Assembly (NCBI GenBank): GCA_921293015.1
Contig: OV121081.1
Location: 29,887,158-29,951,157 of the forward strand
From: Phorcus lineatus
Lineage: Eukaryota > Mollusca > Gastropoda > Trochida > Trochidae
Length of the DNA: 64,000 nucleotides
Direction: 5' to 3'
Shown here: in pieces, positions 47,001-60,540 of the stretch
How positions within the stretch are numbered: the stretch's first letter is position 1
Layout of the letters: each line of letters begins with the position of its first letter
The notes under the pieces: generated by a model
What the model saw: only the letters and a program-made list of their open reading frames with translations
Told to the model about the DNA's origin: nothing
Database searches by the model: none
Translations under genes and position numbers: made by a program

Positions 47001-50000
47001 CATGGATGAAATACTTCACTATTAAAACTATGGACAATTAATCTCTGCATTGATGGTATTTTCATGTTCCCTATCAATAACGAACTAATGCAAAGCTCAT
47101 ATTCACATTCTTTCGATAGTTTCTGTTATAAATTCAGATTTTATCTGAACAAATTGGAAGTAACCGTTTAAATGTTATCTCATGAGAAGTTCATGAACAT
47201 CATGATCATATCAACATTTGTATATAGCTAAAATGTTCAGGTCAAAAAAAATTCAAAACAAAACAAAAGCCTCATAGCTGTTCTCAAAGCTTTCAGGATA
47301 TCCGTGCTGCTCTAAGCCACTTTGTTTTTGGGTCAGTAATTGATAGTTTGACAATTATTATGATTTGTGCACAGACCGATGATGATCATGGTTCAGAAGC
47401 TAACGAGTCTGGCGTTCAGCCACCATGACGGGACCATCAAGTCGGAGGAGGAACTCTCCACGGACCAGAAGCAGCAGGCAGTCAGGTGGGTCTGATAGTC
47501 CGCTTAGTTCAGTTTCTTCATACACTGCACTCTACTTTGACCTGAAATTAGGAAGGTCTTTTTCCATACACTCTAAAAAAATGTTCATTATTCAATTTCA
47601 GAATTGAGAATCTATCAAACATGTAATGAAGACTTATGTCATCAACAACTACAAAAATAAGGTCCACTTTGATTTCAATATTTCCACATCTTGTGGATGA
47701 TTGTATGAATTATAGAATATTTCAATTTGACAATCCTGGTCATCCTTCACTTATTTTGTTTGGTATATTCTGCTGTCCAGAGGAAATGAAAAAAAATCAA
47801 TTTATTCATAAATATCATCAAGGTTACAACAGGGCAAAGACAAGATAAGGGATAAACTCCATGCTTTACTACTTCACTGAGATAAGCATGGTATTTGTCA
47901 AGGAAAGACAGATATCCTCCATGTGTTTGTTTTCTGCAGGAGCATGCCTTCCCTTCTGGCGTACTGCAGCTACCTCTTCAGTTTCCACGGGATCATGTGT
48001 GGACCACTCGCATTCTACGCAGATTATGAAGCATTCATCGACGGGAGAAACTTCTCAGAAGCAAAAAGACCTGCCTCTATCAATGTGAGTCACTCAAACC
48101 AAAATTACATTAGCTACAGAAAATAGAATTTTGCTAAAGACAGAACAATCGAGATAACATTAAACATGTTGCTTTAAAGGGTTTTGTAACAAACACATAT
48201 TTGTATATTTCATTTGATAGCCTTCTCACCATGTTTCGGGAAACTTTGGCCATAATCCAATATTTGTGAATACCGTACATCTAGAAAATAAAGAGAGATT
48301 TGATAAAAATGAAATATAAGGGAAGTTTATAGGCAGCAGCTAAACTAAAAGATTGCCTGATGCTCAAAGTTATAGTTCATCAAGGAAAGCATCCTATAAT
48401 AATAATTGAGCGTATCAAGTTAATGTGGTTTTCCAGCTTGATCATGTATTTAAAAGTGAGTTATCAACTTAGGTTAACTACTTCATTCCCATGATGTTCC
48501 ATTGTCCTACTGTAAAACATTATATCAAGAAATGACATCGGTTGTGACCCATCTAATAGAAAAGATTTCCCCTTGCTTTCTCGAATATCAAACACACTTT
48601 TTTCATTTCCAGGGCAAGTCAGACCAAAACTCCAAGTCAGATGAGGATATTTTCCAGACAGATGTAAGTAAACAGTATATGGCACTGTTTGATCAACCGT
48701 AAATAATTATCAAGGTTGTTTAACTAGTCTATTGACACATACTTTAGTTTGTGGTTGTAGAATGATCTGTAAATTACTTATCTTGTCTGTTGCAGAAAGT
48801 GGTCATGGAAAAGTTGTGTATTACAACATTTATCGGGTTCTTGATGTTATTCGTCACTCCCAATGTTTACCATGTGAACGGTTTTACAGGTGAGTTGCAA
48901 AGAAAGTGCCTGCTTTTACTGTTTTTCAAAGGCATTATTTTCCCTGAACTTGCCACAGGCCTGGTGAGTGCAAAATGGTTGCGCAATGGCAATAAAAATA
49001 ACTAGTTTGTTCGCACTTAGAGAAAATTGATTTTTCTATATCCTTCCCTTATACCATTCCTATATCTTCCCATTCTTACCGATCAAAGGTTGAAGATGTT
49101 TCTTATTCAAAAAAGGAATATATCATGATTTTAGAAGATAGCAGTGACCAAAAGTCAAGGGAGTAAGAGTAACATCAAGCCTCATCTGTATGGCTGATGA
49201 TAAAAGGATGAAAGGAGAGATGACATTTCATACGCTCCTGTAATGATTGAGGCAGTATATCTTTTCCAAATATTGATGTGTCAGTTTAATTTATAGTAAT
49301 CTCAACCATAGCATGGTCTCAATTTATGCTGGGTAAGGAGTGGGAGCGAGTATTAGGCTTGAGGTAATGGTAAGTAATTAACATTAGATGAATTTATTCA
49401 TAACTTTGATGCGTCACTCAAGTATTAGAAAGCTCCATCCACATGTCCTCAATTTTTTATTAGCCATAACGTAATATTAGTATCTAATTAGTATTGGTTA
49501 TCTAAATAACCAACATAATATCATTTGTTTTTATGCTATGTCTAACATTACATTTCAACACATCTTGATATTTCTTTTTTTTCAGGCACAGAATTTTATG
49601 AGATGTCTTTTCTAGGACGTCACATATTCCTCCTTGTATCCATGTCCTTTGCTCGGTGTAAATACTACTTTGCATGGAAACTAGGTGAGATGCTGCTTCC
49701 AAATTTCATCTTTTGTCCAAATATTCCAATGTAGAGCCACTTCTTCAACTGGCAAAACTAAATCAAAATTATTTCACAAACTTTATACATCATGCTTGTA
49801 ATCAAGCATCAGCAGATAGACTTTATGTGATAAAATAGTATAGCAAGGTTCGCACAGATATGAAAAGTGCTTGAATTCAACACTTCCCACTAAAAGGACT
49901 TGATTAGTGCTGGAAAATTATACATTGTGCTTGAAAACATCAACATCCTGAGCAATTCCGTTGTTACCTTCTCTTGCGCATTTGTAACGAGCGCAAAATA

Positions 50001-53000
50001 CAAGAATCTAAAGGCAAATACTAGTTTTGGAAGCCTCGTATTCATATCGAAACTCAATGATAAGTGTGTGTGTTTAGAATAGCACATTATTTCAAGAGAC
50101 AATTATTGACAGAAATCCAGGAACCCTTGTGATATGTTTTTAGGCATTCTAAAACATACAGTTTTGTTAAATATCTTTGATTCTTTTTTAAAAAGGGGTG
50201 CTGAAAACACAATCTTTGTCCTTGAAAAGTCCTAGAATCGTGGGCACTCTTGTCTGTATCAACCTTGTATAATATGACATGGTAACCAATTTGTCTATTA
50301 TAAGTACATCTGCTTTGTGTTCAAAGTAAAAAATAAAAAAAAATTCTCAGATCTTCATCAATACCCTGATATTAATCAGGCCAAATGCTTTGTATCACTT
50401 TGTGAATAACCATTCAGTGAAATGCCTTATGGTAGCAGTAGAGGCCCTACCTTGATGACTTTTTAGATACGAGAGATAATTTGTTCAAGCTCCTTGCTTA
50501 ATATTTTTCATTGGCTGAAAAAATTGAAGTGCTAAACCTAGCCACGAATGACTAGCCGTCGCCCATACTAGACATTTGACCTTATAGATATCAGGGTACT
50601 GAAGTTTGCTGATTCAAATATGCTGATGTAGCAGGACGATAAAGTAGTGTAATGCATGCTCTTTGATTGACAGGTAGCACAAATAATTAACAAATGCCTT
50701 TTAAACATAATTTTTCTTCAAATATTCTTTGGACGCGTATGTTAAATTCTAAATTGTTGTTTGGCGACATAAATCAGATAATAACTTTTCCTCTTTCTTT
50801 TCCTAGGTGAAACTGTAAATAATGCTGCAGGCCTTGGTTTCTCTGGCTTCAACGAGAAGGGTAAACCCGAGTGGGAGCTCGTCAATAACTGTGATATTTA
50901 CAGGCTCGAGGTCAGTTTCTGGAATGTTTGTCAAGTGCATTAATACCAGCATGATTATAATATTAATATTATTTCAAAAAGATTGATGTCAGTCAGTCTC
51001 TCATAACGTTAATAATAATATTATATGTTATAATGTTATGCTTTATTTATATATTTTTTTTCTTTTCACATGTTAAATGTTATTTGTAAAACTTATACAT
51101 GAGGCCATATTAATGTACCAAAATACCTTGAGATTTCAAATTTTATTATCATTTTGCTTTTGATGCTGATAAGGACTTTATTTCCACAGATTTGATTTTA
51201 GGCAATCATTTAAAAGAATGTTTCTCATATACTTTTCAAATGGAAAGAAGGCAAATGTTATGATTTTCGATATATCTTCTTCTACTTTCATGTTGATTTT
51301 TCATTTTAGATATATAGATTATAGATATTAAGATAACACAAGGCCATATTGATAATCTAAAATACAGAGACATGATATACCAAATTTTAATGAGAATATA
51401 ATTTTGTGTCACATGTCAATAATGTTGTTTTTCATGGCATGTCATGTCTCACTGTTGTTAAAATATATCCTTATATCGACAATAAAGTGTATTTATTGAT
51501 AAGATCATTTTGTTTGTTCAGACGTGTAATAGTTTAAAGATCAACATGGACTGTTGGAACATGACAACGATGATGTGGCTGCGACGAGTTGTCTACGAGC
51601 GGATGCCAAAGTACAACACACTTGCCGTGTTTTCTGTCAGCGCATTCTGGCATGGCTTCTATCCTGGTTACTACGTCACATTCGCTACTGGCGCCCTCCT
51701 CACCATTGCAGCAAGATATGTGAGTCAAGGGAGACAACTCTGCACTGTATATCATGTCAATCTTTGATAATCCATGTTTTAGAAGAGTTATACCTAAGAT
51801 TATACATTTTCAAATGATGTTGTTATCAATTTGTTTATGATATTTGAAAAAAAATATTCCATATTGACTTAAGAGCAATAGGTAGTGGTACAGGGGGGTA
51901 ACTCTGAAATGAAGATGTAAAGGAGATTGGGGTTGATTTGAAGTCACTCAATGGTTAAAATCTGCATTGCTGTTTGAATACTGTTCTGCGACAGGGCAAC
52001 TCACCATTGCTGTTGGTCATGTGAAGGCAAGGCATGTAACTGTTGAAAGGGAGGTCATTCTCACATCATAGGACATCTCAACATTACTATTTCATTGAAT
52101 ACAGTAGCTGCATTTTATTTAATCATTTCTTGAGCAATTTTATACATATTATTTATATCTGCTTAACGAATTTTGCTTGAAAGAATGAACTTATTGTTAT
52201 ATGTTTTTTTAAAATGTTTCAAACATTTTAATAAAGTGGCTTTCCTAAATATAACAGCTGTACAAACGCAGCCAAATAAAGGAACAAAAAGAAGATTATT
52301 CATAAAAGAGGGGTTTTGAAAATTCATCAGAGACTTTTATATAACTTGTGATCATTTAGATCATGTGAACTCTTTGAGGTACTTTTAAACTTCAAATGAC
52401 GATGGCTTTTTACATTTTTATTTATTCTTTCTATCAACCTTCTAATATCTTAAAAATGAATTTAAGTGAAGATTAAGTTCTTAAATATCTGAATGTATCT
52501 GTTTTCAAGGTTCGAAGAAATATCAGACCTATGTTCTTGAAATCGGAGGGTTTAAAACAGTTCTATGACGTGGTCACTTTCCTCTTCACACGCCTTGCCA
52601 ATGTTTACATGTGTGCAGCGTTCACTGTCCTGCAGTTCATTCCAGGGCTCAAACTATACTCGTAAGTATATCCATGAATTATAGAAGAATGATTAGAGTA
52701 AAAGTTATCTATCCAGGCCTTGTGTTATACTCGTAAGTATAGTCATGAATTATAGAAGAATAATAAAAATAGTAATACATCCTATCTATCAAGGCCTTGT
52801 GTTATTCTCATAAGTCCAGGGCTGAGGCTTTACTCATATGTATACATATTTATGTAATGAAGCTTATCTACCCAGGGTTTAAACTATACTTATGAGTACA
52901 TTACTGGATTAAAAGTTATCAGACATCGCCTTATGACTTATGCCTTAGGCCTTAGGCCTTATGCTTTAGGCCTTATACTGACTTTAACCTTCCAAAACTG

Positions 53001-53480
53001 AAAGAACAGTTTCATGGATTTTTTTTTGGATGATAACTGATACAACAATATCAGTTTCATCCAATTGAAAGTGATTATAAGTAAAAAAAAAATTGATAAA
53101 ATCAGACCTTATACTTTTTTGGGATGTGAAAGATCTTTAACCTATTTGAAAATCCTATGTATAGAATATATCTTAGTGTAAATGTTTTGATTTTGTTAAC
53201 GTTAACTTGTATGCTTTGAACAAATTTTATTCATATTTATGGATAAGGAGTTGCAAACAAGCTTGAAAGGTTCTACAAGGCTGCTCCAATAAGTTTGCTT
53301 CCTTCAAAATTATTTTTCATCGACTGCTTTTGATCATATTTGACAATAATTGCTGAAATGTTTTTTGTCTTTTACAGAGCGTTTTATTGGTGGATGCATA
53401 TAGCTTCAATTGGAGTTATAGTATTTTATACGTTCATCGCGCCCCCACCACGGAGGAGTCGTGAGAAGAAGGAACAATGA
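39894..53480 (+). CDS. MBOAT2: MBOAT1/2-type lysophospholipid acyltransferase (12 exons, 484 aa)
   Basis: Join(39894..39974, 45743..45888, 46506..46676, 47375..47485, 47940..48084, 48613..48663, 48796..48889, 49586..49684, 50807..50910, 51522..51719, 52510..52661, 53378..53480). Every intron is GT-AG, all phases close and the frame ends at TGA. The product is a multi-pass ER membrane enzyme that transfers acyl groups from acyl-CoA to lysophospholipids (phosphatidylserine/ethanolamine remodelling in known members). Family marks are LPIDQ near the N-terminus, GPMMIMVQKLTSLAF (about 133-147), RSMPSLLAY, GIMCGPLAFYADY, NNAAGLGFSGF, the active-site Asn in DCWN (Asn347) and His in WHGFYPGYY (His378), and a basic C-terminus RRSREKKEQ. 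Length fits the family (about 490-520). It is closer to MBOAT1/2 than to MBOAT5 or MBOAT7; 1 versus 2 cannot be told by eye. The start ATG has a favourable context (GAAGATGG). Confidence 0.95.
41965..42034. repeat. SINE-like tail fragment in intron 1
   Basis: GCTGAAATATTGCTCAAGCG, then GCGTTAAACAATAACTCACT repeating CACTCACTC, resembles a tail I recall as very common in gastropod genomes. Only the 3' part is seen. Confidence 0.5.
42035..45742. other. Remainder of intron 1
   Basis: Long AT-rich intron. Short open frames (for example 45,080-45,346) have no recognisable motif. A GTTGACCTTGACCTTAGTTT snippet at about 45,260, echoed near 59,918, looks like a dispersed repeat. Confidence 0.4.
45987..46260. 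repeat. Degraded MITE in intron 2
   Basis: CAATACCCTGGTTTTGATCA, then GGTCAAATGTCTTATATCA, matches the left terminus of the element at 50,359. Its right end is unclear. Confidence 0.4.
49844..50267. repeat. MITE in intron 8 with CAAGGTT termini
   Basis: Left CAAGGTTCGCACAGATA and right TGTCTGTATCAACCTTG are imperfect inverted repeats. The subterminal phrases AAAAGTGCTTGAATTCAA and CTTGAAAAGTCCTAGAA also mirror each other. Length 424 bp, no coding content. Confidence 0.55.
50359..50601. repeat. 243-bp MITE in intron 8
   Basis: Left CAATACCCTGATATTAATCA and right TATAGATATCAGGGTACTG are inverted repeats of about 37 bp with mismatches (GGTCAAATGTCT near both). A related terminus occurs in intron 2. 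Confidence 0.6.
52641..52905 (+). repeat. Tandem copies of the exon 11 end and donor site within intron 11
   Basis: The exon 11 end CCAGGGCTCAAACTATACTC and its donor GTAAGTATA recur downstream as CCAGGCCTTGTGTTATACTC + GTAAGTATAG (donor at 52,733). Two weaker copies follow (CCAGGGCTGAGGCTTTACTC and CCCAGGGTTTAAACTATACT). The first two are spaced by 71 bp. Use of the second donor would read TAC TCG TAA and stop at once. Confidence 0.7.
52928..52977. repeat. Short tandem GCCTTA(G/T) repeat
   Basis: GCCTTATGACTTATGCCTTA is followed by more GGCCTTA units over about 50 bp in intron 11. Confidence 0.6.
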
Positions 53481-53960
53481 TTGAGAATGTTTTACAAGTA
53501 CTTGTTTTAGCTGCAGCAGCCTCTATCAGGAGATTTCACATGGCCAGTGAACTAAGGCCAGCTCAAGTACGCAAATATCATCAACACTACAACCTCTCTG
53601 TGTGGGAAGTAATCTTGAGAGATCGCCCCTCATAATCTATGGTTTAAGTTAGAAATAACAAAGTTACCCTGAGAGGTTACGTTGCCAGGTTACAGTGGCA
53701 GCATTGCCAAAATTGTTGCAAATCAGTCAGGCATGAAAATTGTATGTTTTTTCATCAACAACCATTTTGTAGTTTCTTTCATGACTTGTGGGCATATAAT
53801 AATTCAGATTCATTGCAATTCAATGCAAGTGATGTATCAGGCCTAATTTCTCCACAGCATAATTTTTCCTCCACAAATATCATTATTATTTGTCAATGAA
53901 CTTCTTTTATGTGAATGGTATTTATTTCATAACAATAAAGCGATAAAACAGGCACTTCAA
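53481..53960 (+). other. Probable 3' untranslated region of the acyltransferase gene
   Basis: The first well-placed poly(A) signal after the stop is AATAAA at 53,934-53,939. A later signal at 59,628 (AATAAA followed by a GT-rich tract) could serve a longer transcript. Neither can be decided without RNA data. Confidence 0.4.
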
Positions 53961-54020
53961 ACATTTTTAGCAAAACATTAAAGCAAGAAGTACTATAAAT
54001 ACTTAGGTTTAAAAAGAGGT

Positions 54021-54236
54021 ATAATACCTGAATTGAAAAACAATTAGATATCAACATTTGCGTATTAGTATTATTTTATACATTTAATCTTAATTTTTCC
54101 TTGATATTTACTTGATACAATACCTATATAATACCTGAATTGAAAAAAAATTAGTTATAAACATTTGAAAGATTTCATTTAGTATTATTTTATACATTTA
54201 TTCTTCATTATTCCTTGATATTACTTGATACAAAAA
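54021..54236. repeat. Tandem pair of ~106-bp repeats
   Basis: ATAATACCTGAATTGAAAAA through CTTGATACAA is repeated starting at 54,127 with a few differences. Confidence 0.7.
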
Positions 54237-55605
54237 GATAAGCACACAATTTTTTCAGAAATGCCATGATTGTTCTTCTCACCAAACTTCATCTTTAAAT
54301 TTGACAAATTAATGCCTTATAAATAAAGCCAGTTGAACACAACGCGATATTGTTCACACTTCATGTGTTTGTAACAAAGCAAAACGTGTCCATGGTAACC
54401 TGAACGCCGGCTTCCCTCTAGAAGTTTTAATGTTGTTATATTGTGTGATTGACAAGACATGTTTAATAGCATTTATACCAGAGAGTTTAGATAAAGATCA
54501 ACAATGCATCACATTTCCTCCAATTGATCTCTGCTTGATCCATGATGTGTTTCAGTGATAGTGCGGAGTTGTCTCCCCCTTGTACAATTTGAACCTTAGC
54601 ATGTAATTGTTTGCTGCTGTGAGTTTTAGCAGCTGTCTGCTAATGTTCTTGGCTGTTATTTTGTACCACCATATCTTATAAGGGCTTGGACAGGTTGAAA
54701 GAATTGGAATTGAGTACCTGCATGAAATTACAAAAATCCAGAATCGACACTTCTAACATGAAATTATTCACAGATTACTCATTTTCGCAGAAGATTGATA
54801 TAGATTATTTGAAGGACATATTGTGAAGCTCTTCCATATTTTCATCTTGCATCTTTGGTCACATCAGCAAGTGAATGAGAGTCAATCTCATTTAAATCAG
54901 TACAAATAATCACTAGTATGTCGCTGTGTTCTTCATCTGACTCTTGTTTCACAGGATAATGTCAGATGCCTTACAACTTTCACTTTCCATGTATTGAAGC
55001 AGAGTCCGGGAAAAATATCAGATTGCACTGATGGCTTTTTTAGCCTCTTTGGCTGAGTGCAAATGTTATCCAGCACGACGGCTATGGAGAAGTATTAAGA
55101 TCAGAAACACTGAGGTACGAGTAACTAGTTCTAACTGATTTTAATGAGATTGTGAGAGAATTATCTCATTTCATATTTATTCATTCAGGATTTGTTTCTC
55201 AAAAATGTTAAGTGTTTCTTCAAAGTACTCGATTCCAGCTCTTTGTGTGTCTGTCTAAGCTCAACTACTTGTTATTTATGTCTTTGAATTCCACTCCCTT
55301 TTTCCGCTTTCCAAACAAAAAATTTAAAATTTAAATTTTCTATTTAATCCATATACTGTTAAAGATTCTCCAATGTTGGTATGAGCTTTTAGAAAAGGAC
55401 AGGAAAATCTTGCAATTTTATTCACATAAAAAGTTAACTAACAAATTTTGTTTCATACATCAGCACTTTATCACTCTGCATAATTGAACCCTTGGAATTA
55501 TGAATGAATCTTTATTGATATGTACTTATTAAATATCTATACATCAAACCTGTCAATGACAAGAACTTTCCTGAAGTGTGCCCAGGGTTTAACTTGAGGC
55601 AGTAC

Positions 55606-55756
55606 ATTTTCAGGATGTATTTTTTCCTCCCTATTGCCTCGTCAATTCAGTGAGGTAACTCTTCTCTATTTCATTTGTAAATTTTCAGGATGTATTTATT
55701 GCCTCCACTATAGGCTCGTCAATTCAGCGAGATAACTCCTTGCTTCTCTATTTCTT
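55606..55756. repeat. Tandem pair of ~75-bp repeats
   Basis: ATTTTCAGGATGTATTT, then CTCGTCAATTCAG and GAGGTAACTC, occurs at 55,606 and again at 55,681. Confidence 0.7.
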
Positions 55757-58700
55757 CTCCGCCATAAGCCGAACTATGTGCATATCGACGAGTAACGCAC
55801 AGTTTCCATCCACTCATGACCCTTTGAGGCACATTCTCTTTGTAGACTTGCTTTGATTCTTGGAGTGTCCAAATTGATTGTTTGAAAGTATTAGTGTTAA
55901 TATTTGTACTTAGTAGTGTGGTGTGTTAAATCTATGAATATTTTAACTTTTATTGATCAAATGTACATAGTCAATATAAAAGTACTTTTCATTGACATAA
56001 GTGTTGAGTGTGTATCCCGGGACTAGTTTCTGAGTTGAGTGGAGTTGTGTGGAGTGAGACGCAGTGGTAGATTTAATCAGGGACGTAACCACGCCCCCCT
56101 CATGTACATAGAAAAGCACCCTATTTTTGTGATGTGCTAGGCCAACAGGTTGAACTACATCACCCATTTAATATATTACTTGACTGTACAAAGTTCTAAT
56201 AATAATAATAATAATATATTGTACATACTCTATTGAAGTGAATGCTTGAGATATTAAGCAATATGTTGAACTAGCTTGTCATGATTTTGATTGTTTTATT
56301 TGAATGATTGTCATGTGTCCGATCTCTGATGGATGATCGTTTCATTTTCTCTTTCACATTGAGTTGCATTCTATTCTCTTCCAGCACAGGTTTCTTATGT
56401 CAAATATTCCCACTAACCTCTTTTACAAGTTGAGCACTTTTGGGCTTAGAAGTACAGAATCCTGATTTGTGCACTTAACATTAGTTGTGCAGTCAGCTAC
56501 ACTGTTTGAAATGAGCATTGAGAAGACTAAAGTTCCTTCTTATTTTCATTGCGCACATATTTCTCACAAAACAGAAATAAGAACTATAGAATTATTTTAT
56601 TGGCTACAAATGAAGTGGAGTCTGTATTTCAAATGTCATCAAGATTTGAAAGTTCATAGAAATATGGGCCACTTATAACAGAGGTTACGTTGGGAAAAAT
56701 GACTTCAGCAACCCAGTTGGGAGAGATTGATTGAGTTGTGGAGAAAGATACTTTAGAATAAGCAGGAGATTGAATTAATACTAGTTTCTATGACTTGAGG
56801 CTGTAGGTTAAAAGTCGAGTAATTGATAACCAAATGATGGGATATTTTTCAAACAGCCCACAGATTGTAATAAAAGGATGACCGTGGCCTCAGGAATTTG
56901 GGTCGGGTTGGTAGGGGTTATCCTGCCGCTGTGTATTTGTTCTGTAGAACTTGATAAGGGTGTTTAAACCCACTGAACAATGCTGATCCCTTCCAACTGA
57001 TAATGTTACATGATCTATAGACTATTATCTTCATTTAGTCAGTGTGTGCAGATATATATTGAAAGACTGATATTTGGATTGAGCTATGCTGGATAGTTTA
57101 CAATTGAGATGTCGTTGATGCATTCTTTTGCATAATACACATACCTCTTAAAGTGAATATTCTTTAGTTTTGTTTTCAGAGCATGTTATGATTTGTAGTG
57201 TTCATTTTAGTTGCCAAAGAATTAGCATTCTTTTGAGATAGTGATACTGTTTAAAAAAAAATCAACAAATAACCAAGATATGATTTTTTTAGTGTTTTAG
57301 AGACATTTGTGTCATGTTTTCTTGCTACTACTTCAGCTGAAATATTTTTGTTTATATTCAAAAACAATCCAGAGTGTGAAAAGGAAAGGTGATATTTGCA
57401 TGATAAATTAGTTTAAGTAATTTATGTCAGAATGCTTTCAAAACTCGCTTTTAATTTTGCACTTAACAGTACAAGTTATTATTTTAATCAGTTTTTAATT
57501 TTATCATATACAAGTTTAGTGACATGCTTGGACATATGAATTCCTCTGCACATCAATTTCGTGGGTTCCCAATGAACTACCATATTGCCTCAAATAGAGA
57601 CCCATAACTTCTTTGTTTAAGACCACATTCAGCCTGGGTGTGGATTGAAGACTTGGACTCAAACATAAGGCCAGTAGCTTGTTTTTTCGGATAAAGAAAG
57701 TGATGTCACGAAAACAAACAAAAATGTTTCCAACTGCAAGACAATTTTTCTTTACCAGAGAAGCAGTTTTAGAACAGACGTACCATCAACTGTTAAGCAA
57801 ATCCATATCCCACCATCAAATGATTAAAAGGTCATCACACAAACATGGCTGACAGTGGTTTTTGCAGAATATTTATCAGTGAGGTTTTTAATAACCAAGC
57901 ATCTTTTTTTTTAGTTGTTTTTTTTATCAAACAGTTAGGCGCCTGGCGTCGGTTCATAACCCTTCCTCCATTTGAAAAAATACAGTACTGATGGTTGCCA
58001 GTACACCTGTCGGCCTTTTGACTGTGAACCTCTGGGTTCAGATTTTCAATAATCTACCTTCCCCTGCAATTGATAACCCCAGCTAGTCACTGACTAATTT
58101 AAGGCTTGCAGCATGTACCCTTACCTGTCTGTGCCAAGTCATCAGCCTCCTATATCAAAAGAGGAACTACACTCAAACCACAAATTTTGGTGCTTTGCAG
58201 TAAGGCTTGAATTAGCCAGTGGTTTAGACTGACATGAACTGTGCCTTGCAGGGGCAGATGGCAACAGTCATTTTCCATGGAGAGGTTAAAATAGTCAAGG
58301 GTTATGATGCTGTACTGTATTTTTCTGCATATCACTGCACATATCACCCATTCTGCTGTTTTGGGAACCTTTTAACATAATATGATATTAACAAATTATC
58401 CCTTATTAATGATTAGAATTTATACCAGATTTGTTACCAATTATTGACGTTTCTTTGTATTTGAATATGCCTTTTTTTGATAACTATTCTTTTGCTCTGA
58501 ACAGATTTATGAATGTTAAAAAATGTCACTAAATCATATGGAAATTATTTCCATTTTACTTTCAACCATCATCATTTTAGAGAACTAATTGTGAAAAAAA
58601 CGCACATCACTTTGAAAATCAAACATCTTTTTAAAAAGATTTATTAGAATGTTGGTGTTAATATATATATTTGAAGATACTCTCTGAAGTGATATTAAAT

Positions 58701-59993
58701 TGAATGTAAGCAGAAAATGACAAATTAAATGTGTATAATTTAATCAGTCCCAATAGTCAGTTTATTGAATTAATTTGATGAGATGTCAAGAATTTCAATG
58801 GGGTATAATAATTTCTATTACCGATATTATTCTATCTTTTTTTCAAGAACAAGTTCACCCCAAGCTTCTTCTTTTCATTATATATATATGACTATTTACT
58901 TAGAAGAAGATTTAAAAGCTTTTATTAATTTAGAATGTTTTGATATTTTCATAACTGAAATATTTTTACTGCCTTATATTTTAGAACTGACAGTTACTGT
59001 ATGGCATTATGATTCACTTCTCATTGATATCCGTCAGGTATTTTATAATCAAACCAAGAGAGTATTTCTCCTTGATGACAGCACAAAAAGAAGAATTTTA
59101 TTGGACATATCTATAATTTTAATAATTTAAAGGCAGTTAAGCCTTCTTTTTTTTATCATAATAAAATGTCATGTTTATGATACCATTGCAAAAACATTCC
59201 TGGGTACTAGGTACAGGGTACTCAACGAGTACCTTGCCGCCAAAGCTTTCAAGGCAAGTCGTCACAGAAACGAGAATTGCATTTCCATGTTTCTCTCCGA
59301 AAATGGAAAACATGAATTAAATGCTCAGTCGGCTTATAGCATTGTCCCAGTCTACCTGGTACGGGGTGTGTGCCATAATGGTTTTTGAAATGATAAGAAA
59401 GTAACCCTATAAGAATTGTCCATATTTGCCTCTTCTGAAGTGATCATACTATACAGCCCAAGGCCAGCAGCACAAAGTGACTAATCAGACTGCACAGTAA
59501 GTTAGTTCCAGAAAGCAGTCAGGACTAGAACCCCACAAACACTTGCTGCTCACTAACATTCTTTAACTTTCACTTCAGTTCTCAGTTTTTGTTTGAGCAA
59601 GAGTCAGATTTGTTGTTGAACAAGAGAAATAAAAGTGTGTTTATCTTTCTGTCTGTCCTGTGGTTCGTTTCTGTTATACAAGGATCAGAACAAATGTCAT
59701 GACCCCTTTTTATAATGCCTATAAGACCAGATGGACCTACTAAATCATTTATGACCATCCTTTTATTGCTTAAAGATCTATGGGACCTTTAACATGCAGT
59801 TTCTTTTTGTACCTAGTATATGTTGACAATTTTTTTTCAAGGTCACATTGGAGATAATTGGCTATGGACAACAGATTTAGTGTCATGTTGGTTTCTTTTG
59901 ATGGTCAATCTTGTTGGCCTTGACCTTGTTATTTTCAAGTATTTAGCAAGCGTTTTTGCACACAGGAAATTGAAAATCATCATTAATTCATAG
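55757..59993. other. Noncoding stretch
   Basis: AT-rich with an (AAT) microsatellite at 56,197-56,216. The 115-codon open frame at 58,783-59,130 is AT-driven and has no recognisable domain. A candidate AATAAA followed by a GT-rich tract lies at 59,628. Confidence 0.45.
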
Positions 59994-60540
59994 TATATAT
60001 GTAGGACTCAGATCTGTGGCGGGTCTCTAATCTATGGCGGATCTCCTTATCTGTGGCGCGTTTGATTGTTAGACTGTTTCATGACGTCATGCTAAGTGAC
60101 GTCATTGTGCGATGACGTCATAATAGCTAACTGTTCCCGTCGTAGGGCCCAATTGCGTCGCTAGCGAAATAATTATGGAAGACACAGAAATATTGCAAAC
60201 GGATAACGACCAAATAATACGAGTCCATATCCCAAATACGAAAATACATTAAACAATACCTTACATGTAAATAAGACATTTACGGCTTTATGCCATATCA
60301 AATGTGCTTACTTTGTAGGATCTTTTTAGCCCTCGGTGAGTCTGTCTTCTTTAGCCCTAAGATATTGAAAGACTATCTTTTTTAACCCTTGGATTCCTGT
60401 CGACGGATTTTAGGGTAAGTTTGTCTAGCGTAAGGTTTGGTTAATCATTGCAGAAAAATACCAAAAAGGTACAAATGTCAGGCATTTGAAAATCTGCCAC
60501 AGATTTGAGGCCTGCCATGGATTCGAGTCTTACATATATA
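59994..60540. repeat. MITE with GTAGGACTC termini carrying three CREs
   Basis: Left TATATATGTAGGACTC and right GAGTCTTACATATATA are inverted. Subterminal ATCTGTGGCGGGTCTC on the left mirrors GCCACAGATTTGAGGC on the right. Perfect TGACGTCA palindromes stand at 60,082, 60,097 and 60,113. Confidence 0.6.

Noticed and set aside
58783..59130. A 115-codon open frame on the + strand
   Set aside because: AT-rich composition, no recognisable motif, no splice partners, and it lies in noncoding-looking DNA.
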